64,000 nucleotides of DNA from Corydoras sp. C115 (lineage: Eukaryota; Chordata; Actinopteri; Siluriformes; Callichthyidae): positions 1,034,501 through 1,098,500 of the forward strand of contig JAFMOC010000102.1 in assembly GCA_019802505.1 (NCBI GenBank), in the 5' to 3' direction. The notes under the pieces were generated by a model. That model worked only from the letters and a program-made list of their open reading frames with translations, was not told the DNA's origin and ran no database searches. This document shows, piece after piece, positions 21,623-31,830 of the stretch. Numbering within the stretch: position 1 is the stretch's first letter; each line of letters opens with the position of its first letter. The translations under genes were made by a program, and so were the position numbers.

Positions 21623-21745
21623 AATAGTGCCAATTTCGAGGAGCCAAATCAGCTAACCCACAAGAACACTGTGAGAGAATGAAAATTCTGCCAAGATCGG
21701 GATTCGAACCTATATCCTCAGTGCTTGAAGGTGCTAACCAGCAAT
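21484..21745 (-). mobile_element. D-SINE, strongly diverged, with (AC)n expansion
   Basis: Recognisable by CTCTACTAGGGTTATGGG, CCATGCCCATCTAAGAG, GATCGGGATTCGAACC and GGTGCTAACC. A run of about 18 AC units (21585-21620) sits at the position where other copies have CACTCACACA. Confidence 0.75.
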
Positions 21746-21837
21746 ATGCTAGCAATCTTAACATATTGCTTAACAATATGTTAAACAGGTTAATCTTGCA
21801 AAACGTAAATTTATACAAAAAAAATAAAAGATTTTTG

Positions 21838-21890
21838 TTTCTACCTTTTAGCGCTGGGGATCCAGGTTCGAACCCCAATCTGGGCTAGTC
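21838..21890 (+). mobile_element. D-SINE head fragment
   Basis: Only about 50 bp: CTTTTAGCGCTGGGGAT, then a perfect B box and CCCCAATCTGGG. It lies in inverse orientation to the copy at 21484. Confidence 0.6.
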
Positions 21891-23330
21891 ACTTGAATGT
21901 CCATGTGGATTTCCTTCCACAATCAAGGAGACAAAGATTTAAGATAAATATATAATTTAACAAGGGGTTAAATGAGGGGGGCCATAGGCAGCCTGACTGG
22001 GATAGGGCCTATTATCATGCGACTCAGATGGATGTTAAACTGAATCATTTCTCCCGTGTCCAGCTGGCAGACTGTGATAAGGCCTGTGCAACTGAGCCTG
22101 TGAAAGCCTTCGGTATACATCAAACAGAACGCCCCGCTTGCCATCACAAGGAACGCACAAATAGTGGTTTAGATTCAGAATCTCTTCTGAAGAGACATTC
22201 CGAACGCCTTTTAAGAAAAGTCAATAAACATGCATTATTTAATGATGTCCCTTCACCAATGGTGTTTGTGTTGCTTATGTACTGACTATGCATATAGACT
22301 GTGAGAATTGCGCAGCCATGGTGTGTTACCTGATCAACGATTATACACATAATCAGGAAAGTGCCATGAAACACCAATCAGGTTGCTAATTAAAAACTAA
22401 CAGGAACGTAACTAAACAGTGTTGATAACTGCATTTATTGTATCTCTGCTGGGTCAACAACATGTCCACATGTAATTACTATAACCAAATACGAAGAGCC
22501 AATAAGCCTCTGTGCAAGCAGCAAGTCTAGCCTGCAAACCCAGTTCTGGAACACATAAAAAGGTTGTAAATCACACTTTCCTCCAAATACTGCTGGATTT
22601 ACCACCTAGACCTATAGGTCTCATTGCATCTGTCTTGTTCATGTGACAATGCAAATGTTCACAGAATTACAGCTATTCGGTTGAGTTTTAGCCTTGGGGC
22701 ATACTTCACACCCTCAACATCCAACAATATGAATTCCCCGTATGCACTCTTGATTCATGGCGGCAATTAAATTGTATAAACAGAGATAAATCACTCCTCA
22801 TCATTTTTATAGAACAGTTGAATTGCATATACAGTTCATAAACATTCAACATTTATTATTATTGCCAATTTATGAGGTATAACTCTTGAATGTTTATACA
22901 TTCACTGTCGATTTTATCAGTTTCATTTATCATAAGGATGTGTTCTGTAGTTCTACCATTACAAACTGTAGTCCATCTGTTTGTCTGCACACTGTCCTAA
23001 ACCATTCTACTTGATTCTCTTATTGTCAGAACTCCCACAAGATAATCACACTTTTAAGTATTTTGTGGGTTGAGGATGATTCTCAATAGTAGTAATGCTG
23101 ACATTGGGGGTGGAAATATTAATTGCTTTGAATCGATACATTGATTATGCAGCAGGCGATTCAGTGCATCGATACGATATTGATGAGATCGATATTGATA
23201 CAGAATCGATATTGCTGCATTTTCCTTTTGCTTTTTGAACTTCCGTTTAAATGTTTGACTGTAGAGGTCAGGTTTTGTTTTGTTGTCTTTATCAGCATGC
23301 AGTTTATTGACTAGAACCAAGAAAAAAAGA
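21891..23330. other. Unassigned, repeat-poor DNA
   Basis: No repeat family recognised. Positions 22020-22380 have higher complexity and GC than the flanks and could be a conserved noncoding segment, which cannot be judged without alignment. A group of ATCGATA-type words lies at 23134-23212. Confidence 0.4.
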
Positions 23331-23334
23331 ACAT

Positions 23335-23540
23335 ATTACACCAGTTGTCGCCTCACCTCACTGGCTGCCTGTCCAATATAGGATACAAATGGAAGTGTTT
23401 AAAATTAATTTTTGTCTTTAAAACTCTATAGGGACTGGCCCCTTCTAATATTGCATATTTGCTTACGGCTCCAATTATGTGCCTAATAACACCTCTTTCC
23501 TGTGATTTATTCACAATAATGCATGTCTTCTAGTGCCTTA
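23335..23540 (+). mobile_element. LINE C-terminal coding fragment
   Basis: A frame interrupted once reads ...SPHWLPVQYRIQM... and then GLAPSNIAYLLT, the segment found near the C-terminus of L2/Rex-type LINE reverse transcriptase proteins. Family not determined. Confidence 0.5.
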
Positions 23541-23569
23541 TTGCTTTATTATGCCCAAAACACACCCAT

Positions 23570-24303
23570 CCATCCATCCATTATCTTCTGTTTTATCCTC
23601 TATTAGGGTCGTGGCGGGGTTCCCCATGCCCATCCAGGGGGGAAAGTCTTGGGTGCTGGGCAGATACACCCAGGACAGGGTGCCAATCTATCACTGGGCA
23701 CACACTCACTCACACAAACACACTCTATATGGGGCAATTTGGAGAATTCAATTGACTTGTGTCAGGAATTTTAAATTCCTTATACATTATGAGAATTCCA
23801 ATATGGCCGAAAGATAAACAAAGGACCTTGGATTTCCCGCCACTAGACAATACTGGGCTGGGATTGGCTGATTTAAAACCTAGGGCGGTAGTTTGTGATT
23901 GGCTTAAAGCAGTTAAGGGGCGGGATCTAGACGTAACGCATATACCCCGAGGTAAACACAAGGGGGGGCGCACTTTCACTCAGACGCGGAGGGAGACAGC
24001 ATCAGAACGCTGAGGAGGAAGACCGCTGGCCAGCGTGAGTTACTGGAGGTGTCCATGAAGTATTCTCTTTGTCCTCAATAAATGAGTTGAGGCGACCATT
24101 TTGCATCAGCTCGTTCTTTCTGCCTTTTTCAAAATCAAAAGATCCTAACACTTGATCCATGTTTTTGGAGGTGGGAGGAAACCGGAGAACACGGAGGAAA
24201 CCCATGCAGACACGGGGAGAACTCCACCCAGATTGGGATTCGAACCGGGAATCCCCAGCGCTGAGAGGCCAACATGCTAACCACTAAGCAACTGTGCCGC
24301 CCT
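23570..24303 (-). mobile_element. D-SINE split by solo LTR B, 15-bp target-site duplication
   Basis: The SINE occupies 23570-23759 and 24151-24303. Its own target-site duplication CCAAAACACACCCAT is intact at 23555-23569 and 24304-24318, which proves the two halves are one insertion. Confidence 0.93.
23760..24150 (+). mobile_element. Solo LTR B, 391 bp, inside a D-SINE
   Basis: Starts TGTCAGGAATT and ends GATCCTAACA, with the 4-bp repeat CTTG on both sides (23756-23759 and 24151-24154). Two inverted CCAAT motifs (ATTGGCT at about 23864 and 23900) and a CTCAATAAATGAG polyadenylation signal near 24076 support plus-strand orientation. No internal region remains. Gypsy or endogenous-retrovirus origin cannot be separated from the LTR alone. 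Confidence 0.85.
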
Positions 24304-24589
24304 CCAAAACACACCCATGATTAATAATTGAATTTGTACATGCAAGACATATTTTGCCATGCAAGACGGCTTGCTAAAGATTAATGAAATAGGGCCTTAT
24401 TATGCATTAGTCTATCTTTTTTCACCACCTTGTACACTATCAGCAATGGTTGCAGAACACATCACTGTTAGTCGTTATTGACATTTTCATAATTCAATTT
24501 AGTAAATAACCTGAAATGATGCAAAGGAACAAAATTAAGGACTGATTTTTCAAATTTTGAATATTTTTTACATCACACTGGTTTTTGTA
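24304..24589. other. Unassigned DNA
   Basis: AT-rich; nothing recognised. Confidence 0.4.
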
Positions 24590-25020
24590 CAATGTTGAGC
24601 AGGTGAGAGGATTGTTCCTCAGTGTTTGACACCAATTATAAAAGAAAGGGGAAAAGGGTAATAGTCTGGGGTGGTTTTGCTAGATCCAGAGTAGGCAGCT
24701 TGGACCAGATGGACTGTCACACTGGACAAAAATACTACCACACCATTTCGAAGCTCCACGAAATACCCTCTGGTCTACACCTAGTCGGCCAGGGTTTTAT
24801 ATTGCAGAAATACAGTGATCCATCTTAAAACATACGTCTGAGTTCTGTCAGAACTACATCAGAAAAACAAGAACAAAGTGGCAGACTTCAAATAATAGAA
24901 TGTTGTCATATTTAAACTTGTCCGAGATGAACTGGACACAAGGGTGAAAGCAAAGCCACCTACCAGTGCAAACTCTGCAACATTGTTCGGAGGAACTTTC
25001 TCTCAACAATCTATTATTCT
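24590..25020 (+). pseudogene. Tc1-like transposase remnant (family T4)
   Basis: The plus strand reads GKRVIVWGGFARSRVGSLDQMD, HTGQKYYHTISKLHEIPSGL and GQGFILQKYSDPS, which corresponds to the middle of a Tc1 transposase. The QQDNDPKH block is mutated (the Asp is lost). A short broken part with C-terminal similarity follows to about 25015. It is distinct from T2 and T3. Confidence 0.7.
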
Positions 25021-25030
25021 ATTAATTAAG

Positions 25031-25190
25031 TTTATTACAATCCGGATTCCAAAAAAGTTGGGACACTAAAGAAATTGTAAATAAAAACAATGCAATGATG
25101 TGGAGATGGCAAATGTCAATATTTTATTCAGAATATAATACAAATCACAAATCAAAAAATGTTGTTTTGAAACTGTTTTTTAACAAATGG
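25031..25190. mobile_element. DNA-transposon terminal fragment
   Basis: Begins with CAATCCGGATTCCAAAAAAG, then TTGGGACACT and ATAAAAACAATGCAATGATG. This is a pattern known from the ends of common nonautonomous fish DNA transposons. No matching opposite end was found nearby. Confidence 0.45.
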
Positions 25191-25690
25191 TTGTGTAGCT
25201 TGAATATCAGCCACAGTTGCTCGTGTGTGTGTGTGTGAGTTTTTTTTTCTCTCCGTTAGTGTTAGTCATCCTTCATCAGTGCTCACAGGGCGCAGTGTAC
25301 AGAATCCTGGTGACCGTGTATTACCCAAATAATAACTGCTCTGTCTGGGTCCTGTGAGGAGCTTGACCATTAGAGGACAGAATAGAGGGAAAAAACATGG
25401 ATGATCTACGGTCTGTAATTGCAGAACTGCACTGAGTATTATAGTAGTTGTAATAATGATAATAATAATAAAACTCCATTTATATGGTGCCTCTCTGAAT
25501 ACCCAACAATACTTCCCATATGAACATAAAAAAAACAGTATGGAAGCAAGAAGGTGTACCTCTTAAAGAGTCTATATTCAAACATTTAATTTATTATTGT
25601 GTTTGTCTTTAAATAATAATATAATTATAATTTACAAATGTAGATTTTTTTTTAGTTTCCTACAAAAATAAATATCTGAGTGGGATATTA
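25191..25690. other. Unassigned DNA
   Basis: Includes short GT (about 25223) and ATA (about 25452) runs; otherwise nothing recognised. Confidence 0.4.
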
Positions 25691-25705
25691 GGCCTCAAAG
25701 TAAAC

Positions 25706-26065
25706 TTCCATCCATCCATTATCTTCCACTCCATCCTCCACTAGAGTCGCGTGGGGGGGGGGGGGGGGGGGTCACAAGCCCATCCAGGGGAGAAAGTTTC
25801 AGGAGCTGGTCAGATACACCCAGGACAGGGTGCCAATCTATCACTTGACACACACTCGCACACACAAACACACTCTATATGGGGTAAATTGGAGAATTTA
25901 ATTGACCTTGATCCATGTATTTGGAATGTGGGAGGAAACCAGAGAACACGGAGGAAACCCACGTAGACACTGTGAGAACATGGAAACTCCACCCTGATTG
26001 GGATTTGAACCGGGGATCCCTAGCACTGAGAGGAGAACATGCTAACCACTAGGCCACTGTGCCAC
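25706..26065 (-). mobile_element. D-SINE, full length, 13-bp target-site duplication
   Basis: Repeat CCTCAAAGTAAAC at 25693-25705 and 26066-26078. A 16-17 base poly-G run occupies the 3' part. Only five bases (GTATA) separate the right duplication from the start of the R2-type element. Confidence 0.93.
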
Positions 26066-26083
26066 CCTCAAAGTAAACGTATA

Positions 26084-26182
26084 CCCCCAGCTGATGACCC
26101 TGCAGTCTGCACAATGGCACCGTCGGAGGTGCATCAGGCAGAAATGCCATGCAGGTGTGATCACCTGTGCTTACATCTAGTT
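26084..26182 (+). repeat. Terminal direct repeat, 5' copy (99 bp)
   Basis: Differs from 30010-30108 at two positions only (GTGCATCAG versus GTGCGTCAG, GCCATGCAG versus GCCAAGCAG). It represents the last 99 bp of the element placed at its front. Confidence 0.95.
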
Positions 26183-26406
26183 TCTCTGGCTCGCCAGTGA
26201 CTACTGTGAAGAGAGCAGTTGGCATCCAGGGAAGACTGGAGGGCTGCCAGGGAAGACTGGTTGACGGCGTGAAAGACCGCACCAGGGGTGGAAGGGCTAG
26301 TTACCTGCTCCACACGCCCAGCTTGGACACTCATCCAATCTGGACACCCAATCTAACTACAAGCAAATTAAGAGGAAAACAGCCCATTGGTCCTCCGAGA
26401 GGTGGG

Positions 26407-26583
26407 ATGGAAGATGGACCAGCAAGGACAGATAACACGGTAACGAACCACATGGAACGGTCAAAGGACAAAAGGATCCAGAGGCACTGCTGCTGTGGCT
26501 GGAGTAAAGTAACAACTTACCATGGTCTGCGCATCCTGCACTGCGTCAGCAGGTCAGACAAGGAGGCATCACAGTCAGGTTGA
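26407..26583 (+). pseudogene. N-terminal zinc-finger segment of the R2-type ORF, out of frame
   Basis: This frame starts at an ATG (MEDGPARTDNTV) and reads into HCCCGWSKVTTYHGLRI, the Cys-x-Cys-Gly-Trp ... Gly-Leu-Arg-Ile block typical of N-terminal zinc fingers in R2-superfamily proteins. It then runs into unrelated sequence and a stop at 26581. The downstream protein continues in the +1-related frame (AGQTRRHHSQVEHHRA). A single net indel near 26535-26560 would explain the break. The frame is also open upstream to 26167 without an ATG. Confidence 0.65.
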
Positions 26584-29500
26584 GCACCACAGAGCTAGTG
26601 AACCCAACATTGCGGCGGGAACCGGAGAGAAACACCAGTCTTCTGTGCAGATCCTACAGCAGCAGAACACCCCACAGCAAGAGAACAGCATAGTAAGTTT
26701 GGAGCAGCAAGATGGCAACATCACGCGAACACAGCCCGTAACAGTCCCTCCAGAGAAGTATGCACAGAAACCACAAGTCAGGTGGCCAAAGTCCAGCGAG
26801 AAGGAAGTATGGAGAAGGTTTGATGAGAGCACATGCATCACCCTCCAGAACTCCCTAAAGGGCAACGCAACCACCAAACTAAACATCTTTGGCCATCTCA
26901 CCCACGAGGAGGGGAGAAACCGGTTTGGAGTTAAGCCCGTGAAGAGGCCAAGCCCCAAACAAAGAGGAAGGCGGGAAAAAGAAATCTTCCAGCTGGTGAA
27001 GGAGCGACGCCTCCTGAGGAAGTCATGGAGGAAAGCTGAGCCAGAGGAAAAAGAGGGCTTGAAAGATCTCTGGGGCAAGATCAAGGAAAGGCTTGTACAC
27101 CTCAGGAGAGCTGAAAGGATTAAGAAGCGGAGAAGCCGCAGGGAGAAGGCAAGGACATGCTTCTTCCGGGACCCCTTCAAATTTGCCCGCAGCCTCCTGG
27201 AGGAGAATAAGACCGGAAGACTACAGGTCACCAAGCAGGAGCTGGAGCAATTCATCTCAGACCAGCTGAGTGACAACCTGAGGGCAAAGCCCCTTGGAGC
27301 ACCAGGCTATATTCCCCGCCCATCTGAGCCCTCCACAGAATTTGACGCCTCCCCACCCAGGTGGGCAGAAGTCAAACAGGTAGTAGAACGAGCAAGATCG
27401 GCATCAGCACCTGGGCCTAACGGCGTGCTATATAAGGTATTTAAGAACTGCCCTGGGCTCCTTAAAGTGTTATGGAGGCTCATGGTTGCGGCTTGGAAAA
27501 CGGAGTCCATCCCTTCGGCATGGTGTCAAGCAGTCACCACCTTCATCCCAAAGGAGAAAGACTCCCAACACCTCAGTCAGTTCAGAGGCATCGCTCTGCT
27601 GAATGTGGAGGGGAAAGTCTTTTTCTCTATCCTGGCCAGACGGATGATGAGCTATCTTTTAGCAAACCAGTACATCGACACCAGTTGTCAAAAGGCAGGA
27701 GTCTCAGGATTCCCTGGCTGCGTAGAACATTCAGCAGTGATTTGGGACCAAATCCAGCTCGCCAAACGACGCAAAGAAGACCTGCACGTAGTTTGGCTTG
27801 ACCTGGCAAATGCCTTTGGTTCTGTTCCTCACCAGCTCATTAAGTACACCCTCAATTTCTTCCACGTACCATCATGTGTCCAGAACCTGGTAGCCACCTA
27901 CTTCGACAACCTGTACGTTTGCTACATAACCCGGGATATCTCAACTGACTGGCATCGGCTTGAGAAGGGGATAGCAATGGGATGTGCCATCTCTCCCATC
28001 CTCTTCACTATGGCTTTTGAGATCCTCTTGATAGGTGGAAGACAGATGGTCCGAGGGGTCAGAGCAGAGACAGGCCAAAGACTACCAGCCATGATGTGCT
28101 ATATGGATGATGTCACCACCCTCCTCCAAACAGCAGCCTGCACAACCAGACTCCTCAGACGGCTAGAAGAGCTACTAGCCTGGGCTCGCATGAAGGTCAA
28201 GCCACCAAAATCTCGCAGCCTGTCGATCCAGAAAGGGAACAGGAATGATAACATCATCTTCGCTGTGGCTGGTGAAAGAATCCCTTTACTGGCAGAAGCA
28301 CCTGTGAGAAGCCTCGGCAGAATGTACACGGCAGACCTCTCTGACAAGATCATGGCCGTTACAGCCCAACTTCAGGAGGGCCTCCACAAAATTGACCAGT
28401 GCCCCCTACCAGGGAAGTTTAAGGTGTGGTGTTACCAGTTTACACTGTACCATCGCCTAATGTGGCCCCTAAAACTGAGTGACATCACCATGACCACAGT
28501 CTTGAAGCTGGAGGCAAAGGCCAACAACTTTATCCGGAAGTGGCTCGGCCTTCCACGTTCCCTCTCCACCACGGCACTGTTTGGGAGAAACATGCTGCAG
28601 CTCCCACTGCAGTCCATCAGCTTGGGATATAAAAAGGAGAAGGTGAGACTCCACTTCGAACTGAGAAATTCTATGGACCCAGCAATTCGAGCTGCCAACC
28701 CTCAGATTCGCAGTGGATGGAAGTGGAATGTATCCCAAGCAGTTGACCAGGCAGCTGAACGGCTGAAGCACCAGGAGATTGTTGGTGTTACACAGTCGGG
28801 CAGATCTGGTCTAGGATGGGCAGCAGCACCAAAGAGCTGGTCCAAAGCAACCAGGAAGGAGAGGAAGGATCTTGTGATCTCTGAAGTTGCCAAAATGGAG
28901 GAGGAAACCTACAAGATTACAGCAGTGAGCCAGCAACAGCAAGGCAGATGGACTACTTGGGAGGCCGTGCTAAACAGAACCATCACTTGGGCCGATTTGT
29001 GGAGAACTCCCCAGGCAAGACTGAGCTTCCAGATTAGGGCCACATACGACACCTTACCGAGTCCCCGAAACCTCCTCACCTGGTTTGGCACAGAAGAACG
29101 CTGCCATCTCTGTAGTTCTCCAAATCCAACTCTTAAGCACATCCTCTCCGGATGCAAGACAGCGCTGTCACAGGGAAGGTACAGGTGGCGGCACGACAAG
29201 GTCCTGCGCAAGCTCGCAGAGATCCTGGAAGTCCGCAGACAGCAGGTAAATCATACAGCAAGACTCCCCACATCCCCGAAGTGGATCCAGTTTACCAGGC
29301 CAGGGACGACAGCACGGCGCAGCACGGGGACAGAGCGATCGCTCTTTTCGCTAGGAGCTGAGTGGCAGTTTGCAGCTGACCTCAGCCGCCAACTGAAATT
29401 CCCGGCAGAGATAACTGTAACATCTCTGCGCCCAGACATCGTGCTCTGGTCAGAACCTGCCAAAGTCGTCATCATGGTAGAGTTGACAGTCCCATGGGAG

Positions 29501-29776
29501 GAGCACATGGAGTCCGCGTACGAACGGAAGAAGGACAAGTACACAGAGCTGGCAGCAACATGCTCACAAGCTGGGTGGAGACCTTTCATCTTCCCAGTGG
29601 AGGTCGGATGCAGGGGCTTCACTGGGACATCCACACAGAGGTTACTGAAAACTCTGGGTGTTACAGGCTCTAACAGGAGGCGAGCTCTTCGTGATCTTGC
29701 AGAGGAGGCGGAGGAAGGGAGCTTCTGGCTATGGCTTAGAAGGAAAGATAGCACATGGGGAAAAGAAGGCTCTTGA
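26522..29776 (+). CDS. Reverse transcriptase / restriction-like endonuclease of an R2-type LINE
   Basis: The protein would copy its own RNA by target-primed reverse transcription. The 1084-residue frame has no internal stop. A basic, Arg/Lys-rich linker (about 150-215) leads to the reverse transcriptase: FRGIALLN block (about 358), WLDLANAFG with catalytic Asp427, KGIAMGCAISPILF, and CYMDD with Asp529 and Asp530. After a thumb region comes a CCHC knuckle, C861, C864, H873, C878. The restriction-like endonuclease follows: P971-D972, then E987 in ELTVPWEEH, and Lys1003/1004/1006 in YERKKDKY. All expected catalytic residues are present. The ATG at 26522 is simply the first after a stop at 26510-26512; the original start was probably further upstream, in the frame now shifted. 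The complement carries a 233-codon shadow frame, which is not a gene. Assignment to the Hero group is by overall resemblance; NeSL or a related clade is possible. Confidence 0.88.
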   Translation: MVCASCTASAGQTRRHHSQVEHHRASEPNIAAGTGEKHQSSVQILQQQNTPQQENSIVSLEQQDGNITRTQPVTVPPEKYAQKPQVRWPKSSEKEVWRRFDESTCITLQNSLKGNATTKLNIFGHLTHEEGRNRFGVKPVKRPSPKQRGRREKEIFQLVKERRLLRKSWRKAEPEEKEGLKDLWGKIKERLVHLRRAERIKKRRSRREKARTCFFRDPFKFARSLLEENKTGRLQVTKQELEQFISDQLSDNLRAKPLGAPGYIPRPSEPSTEFDASPPRWAEVKQVVERARSASAPGPNGVLYKVFKNCPGLLKVLWRLMVAAWKTESIPSAWCQAVTTFIPKEKDSQHLSQFRGIALLNVEGKVFFSILARRMMSYLLANQYIDTSCQKAGVSGFPGCVEHSAVIWDQIQLAKRRKEDLHVVWLDLANAFGSVPHQLIKYTLNFFHVPSCVQNLVATYFDNLYVCYITRDISTDWHRLEKGIAMGCAISPILFTMAFEILLIGGRQMVRGVRAETGQRLPAMMCYMDDVTTLLQTAACTTRLLRRLEELLAWARMKVKPPKSRSLSIQKGNRNDNIIFAVAGERIPLLAEAPVRSLGRMYTADLSDKIMAVTAQLQEGLHKIDQCPLPGKFKVWCYQFTLYHRLMWPLKLSDITMTTVLKLEAKANNFIRKWLGLPRSLSTTALFGRNMLQLPLQSISLGYKKEKVRLHFELRNSMDPAIRAANPQIRSGWKWNVSQAVDQAAERLKHQEIVGVTQSGRSGLGWAAAPKSWSKATRKERKDLVISEVAKMEEETYKITAVSQQQQGRWTTWEAVLNRTITWADLWRTPQARLSFQIRATYDTLPSPRNLLTWFGTEERCHLCSSPNPTLKHILSGCKTALSQGRYRWRHDKVLRKLAEILEVRRQQVNHTARLPTSPKWIQFTRPGTTARRSTGTERSLFSLGAEWQFAADLSRQLKFPAEITVTSLRPDIVLWSEPAKVVIMVELTVPWEEHMESAYERKKDKYTELAATCSQAGWRPFIFPVEVGCRGFTGTSTQRLLKTLGVTGSNRRRALRDLAEEAEEGSFWLWLRRKDSTWGKEGS

Positions 29777-30009
29777 GGGAGACGTTTTGGTATGCGGTCA
29801 GGTCTGTGCTTGACTCAGGGAGATGGACGTCCCTGCCATGCACAGTCCCCTGCGACTCATCTCACACACAACAATAACACTGGGGTCAGAGTGGGGTGAA
29901 TATAGATCCTTCAGCAGGCTGCAGGGGGTGGCAGGGAGACGTCCCTGTCGCTGCTCCACCACCCAGAGATGTTCTGGGGATAATGGAGCGAAACATCAGT
30001 GAAGGGTGG
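29777..30009 (+). other. 3' UTR of the R2-type element
   Basis: About 230 bp from the stop codon to the 3' direct repeat. Contains CTGCCATGCACAGTCCCC and GTGGCAGGGAGACGTCCC; it could fold for recognition by the element's reverse transcriptase, but no structure was derived. Confidence 0.6.
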
Positions 30010-30108
30010 CCCCCAGCTGATGACCCTGCAGTCTGCACAATGGCACCGTCGGAGGTGCGTCAGGCAGAAATGCCAAGCAGGTGTGATCACCTGTGCTTAC
30101 ATCTAGTT
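30010..30108 (+). repeat. Terminal direct repeat, 3' copy (99 bp)
   Basis: Ends CATCTAGTT, after which flanking AT-rich DNA begins. See the 5' copy at 26084. Confidence 0.95.
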
Positions 30109-30361
30109 AAAATATTTTAAAAAAGGCATATAGCAGGTGGTATAAGCCACACACACATTATTGCTTTTGTAAAATAAGCTTATGCTGAATTTTAGATTAT
30201 TCTATATGACATACCTTGAGAGATATTGAATAACTTGGAATGAATTAGTCTTTGTCGCTGTACTCTTAAAAGATCACTGGCTCATGCACAATATTTTATA
30301 CATACAGTGCTGTGTGGAGCATTCTTTTGGTGTGTGGAGAAAAAAAATATTTTACTATCTG

Positions 30362-31052
30362 TTCAAGTCACTGAAATGGCACGTTCTTGCAGATTTCTTC
30401 TTTACAACATCAGGAATATCAGACCTTTCTTGACCAGACATGCTACCCAGCTGTTAGTTCAAGCCCTCATCTTATCCCGGCTTAATTATTGTAATGCATT
30501 ACTTGCCGGTCTCCCAGCTTGCACACTCAGACCTCTACAACTGATTCCAAAGGCTGGCACCCAATTTGTGTTCAACCAACTCAAGTGAACTCATGTCACT
30601 CCACTACTCCTCTCTCCATTGGCTTCCTGTAGCTGCTCGCATTCAGTACAAGGCACTCTGACCTACAGGACAATCTTTGGATCTTCCCCCTCTAACCTTC
30701 AATCTGTATTTTGAAGATACACTCCAACTTGTTAGTTCTAGTGATGAATGTCGCCTGGTGATGCCACCTCACCATGGTGCTAATCCCTAACTCCCTAGCG
30801 TTCACCACTGCACAATGGTGGCACAGTCTTCCCAACACTGTTCGTCACTTGGTATCTTTAAGAAACAACTCAAAACACATTCTACAAACACCTAATAAAA
30901 AAACACATTTAAAAAGGGGAGCGGGATTGGATAATGATTAGGTTGATAATTCTACAGTGTAGCTGCTTTTTCCGTAACCACTGACTTGTGGTGTTCTCAT
31001 TTATAATTTGCTTTGGATAAAGTGTCTCATAAATGACTAAATCTAAATGTAC
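30362..31052 (+). mobile_element. LINE B 3' fragment
   Basis: Best-preserved LINE B piece. One frame reads ARSCRFLLYNIRNIRPFL, then LILSRLNYCNALLAGLP and LRPLQLIPKAGTQFVFNQLK, the conserved C-terminal segment after the reverse transcriptase. Further frames give PLLLSPLASCSCSHSVQ-like sequence, then the 3' UTR with GATTAGGTTGATAATTCTAC and a mutated tail TTTGCTTTGGATAAAGTGTC. Confidence 0.78.
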
Positions 31053-31635
31053 TATATTAGCATTATTAGTATATTGGAACATTAGTTGATTAAGTCCAGT
31101 TTATTTTGTCTAATATACTATGCTAACCAAGGACAGGCCTACGTATGAATATGAGACGTGGCTTATGATTAATATTCCTAAAGGATGTACGTATAAATAC
31201 CTGTCACATATCTCAGAACTTTGCTCGTTGCCCATTTTAACATTTTGTGGCAGAGCCCTATTGCAATACAGTAGTATTAAAATACTTTAAATATGTTGTA
31301 ATAAAACTTTCAAAATGTCATTTACTTGTCTTAAAGGTTAATTTTCTTCACCACAGAAGTCAGCTATATTTTTATTTGCCTACTCAAGAGGTTCAGTGTA
31401 CATTCATATTAGGAAGCTTAATAAGAGATGACCCAATATTGACTAAAAGGTTTCACTCATCAATTGTACATTTAAGTAAAGTTTTATGCTAACTATAAAG
31501 TATGGGGGTGGAATTGTGGCAAGAATACAGGTAAGGTAATACTCAGGTGATGTTAAATATGTGAATCCAAAGAAAACTGATGTGAGTGATGAAGTGGTAC
31601 TGGGTGTAAAGGATAGCTTTACATGTCTTATCTCA
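31053..31635. other. Unassigned DNA
   Basis: AT-rich without a recognised element. Confidence 0.45.
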
Positions 31636-31639
31636 TCTC

Positions 31640-31830
31640 TTTGGGGGGAGGATTGTTCGCCATGCCCATTCAGAGGAGAACGTTTGGGTCCTGGGCAGAT
31701 CCATCGCTTGGTGCACACACTCACTATATAGGGGCAATTTTGTTAGGAGCAATTTAAAGCAGCCAATTTACCATGAATTCATGTTTTAAGACTGTGGGTG
31801 GAAACTGGAGAACCCGGAGAAAATGGTTGT
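31640..31830 (-). mobile_element. D-SINE, degraded and 5'-truncated
   Basis: Readable blocks: GCCATGCCCATTCAGAGG, GAGAACGTTTGGG, ATATAGGGGCAATTT, AAGACTGTGGGTGGAAAC, GGAGAACCCGGAG. The head is missing. Confidence 0.7.

Larger units (their letters stand above)
26084..30108 (+). mobile_element. R2-superfamily non-LTR retrotransposon (Hero/NeSL-like)
   Basis: The element consists of a 99-bp direct repeat (26084-26182), a 5' region, one long coding region (26407 or later to 29776), a 3' UTR, and the second 99-bp repeat (30010-30108). There is no poly-A tail. The single ORF with reverse transcriptase, CCHC and restriction-like endonuclease at the C-terminus places it among early-branching LINEs (R2, NeSL, Hero, R4 groups). 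Such elements often have site preference. The coding part is distinctly more GC-rich than the surrounding DNA, which fits a recent arrival. No clean target-site duplication is visible; flanks are ACGTATA on the left and AAAATATT on the right. Confidence 0.85.

Noticed and set aside
26575..27276. 233-codon frame opposite the R2-type ORF
   Set aside because: Antisense shadow of a GC-rich coding region with no domain of its own.
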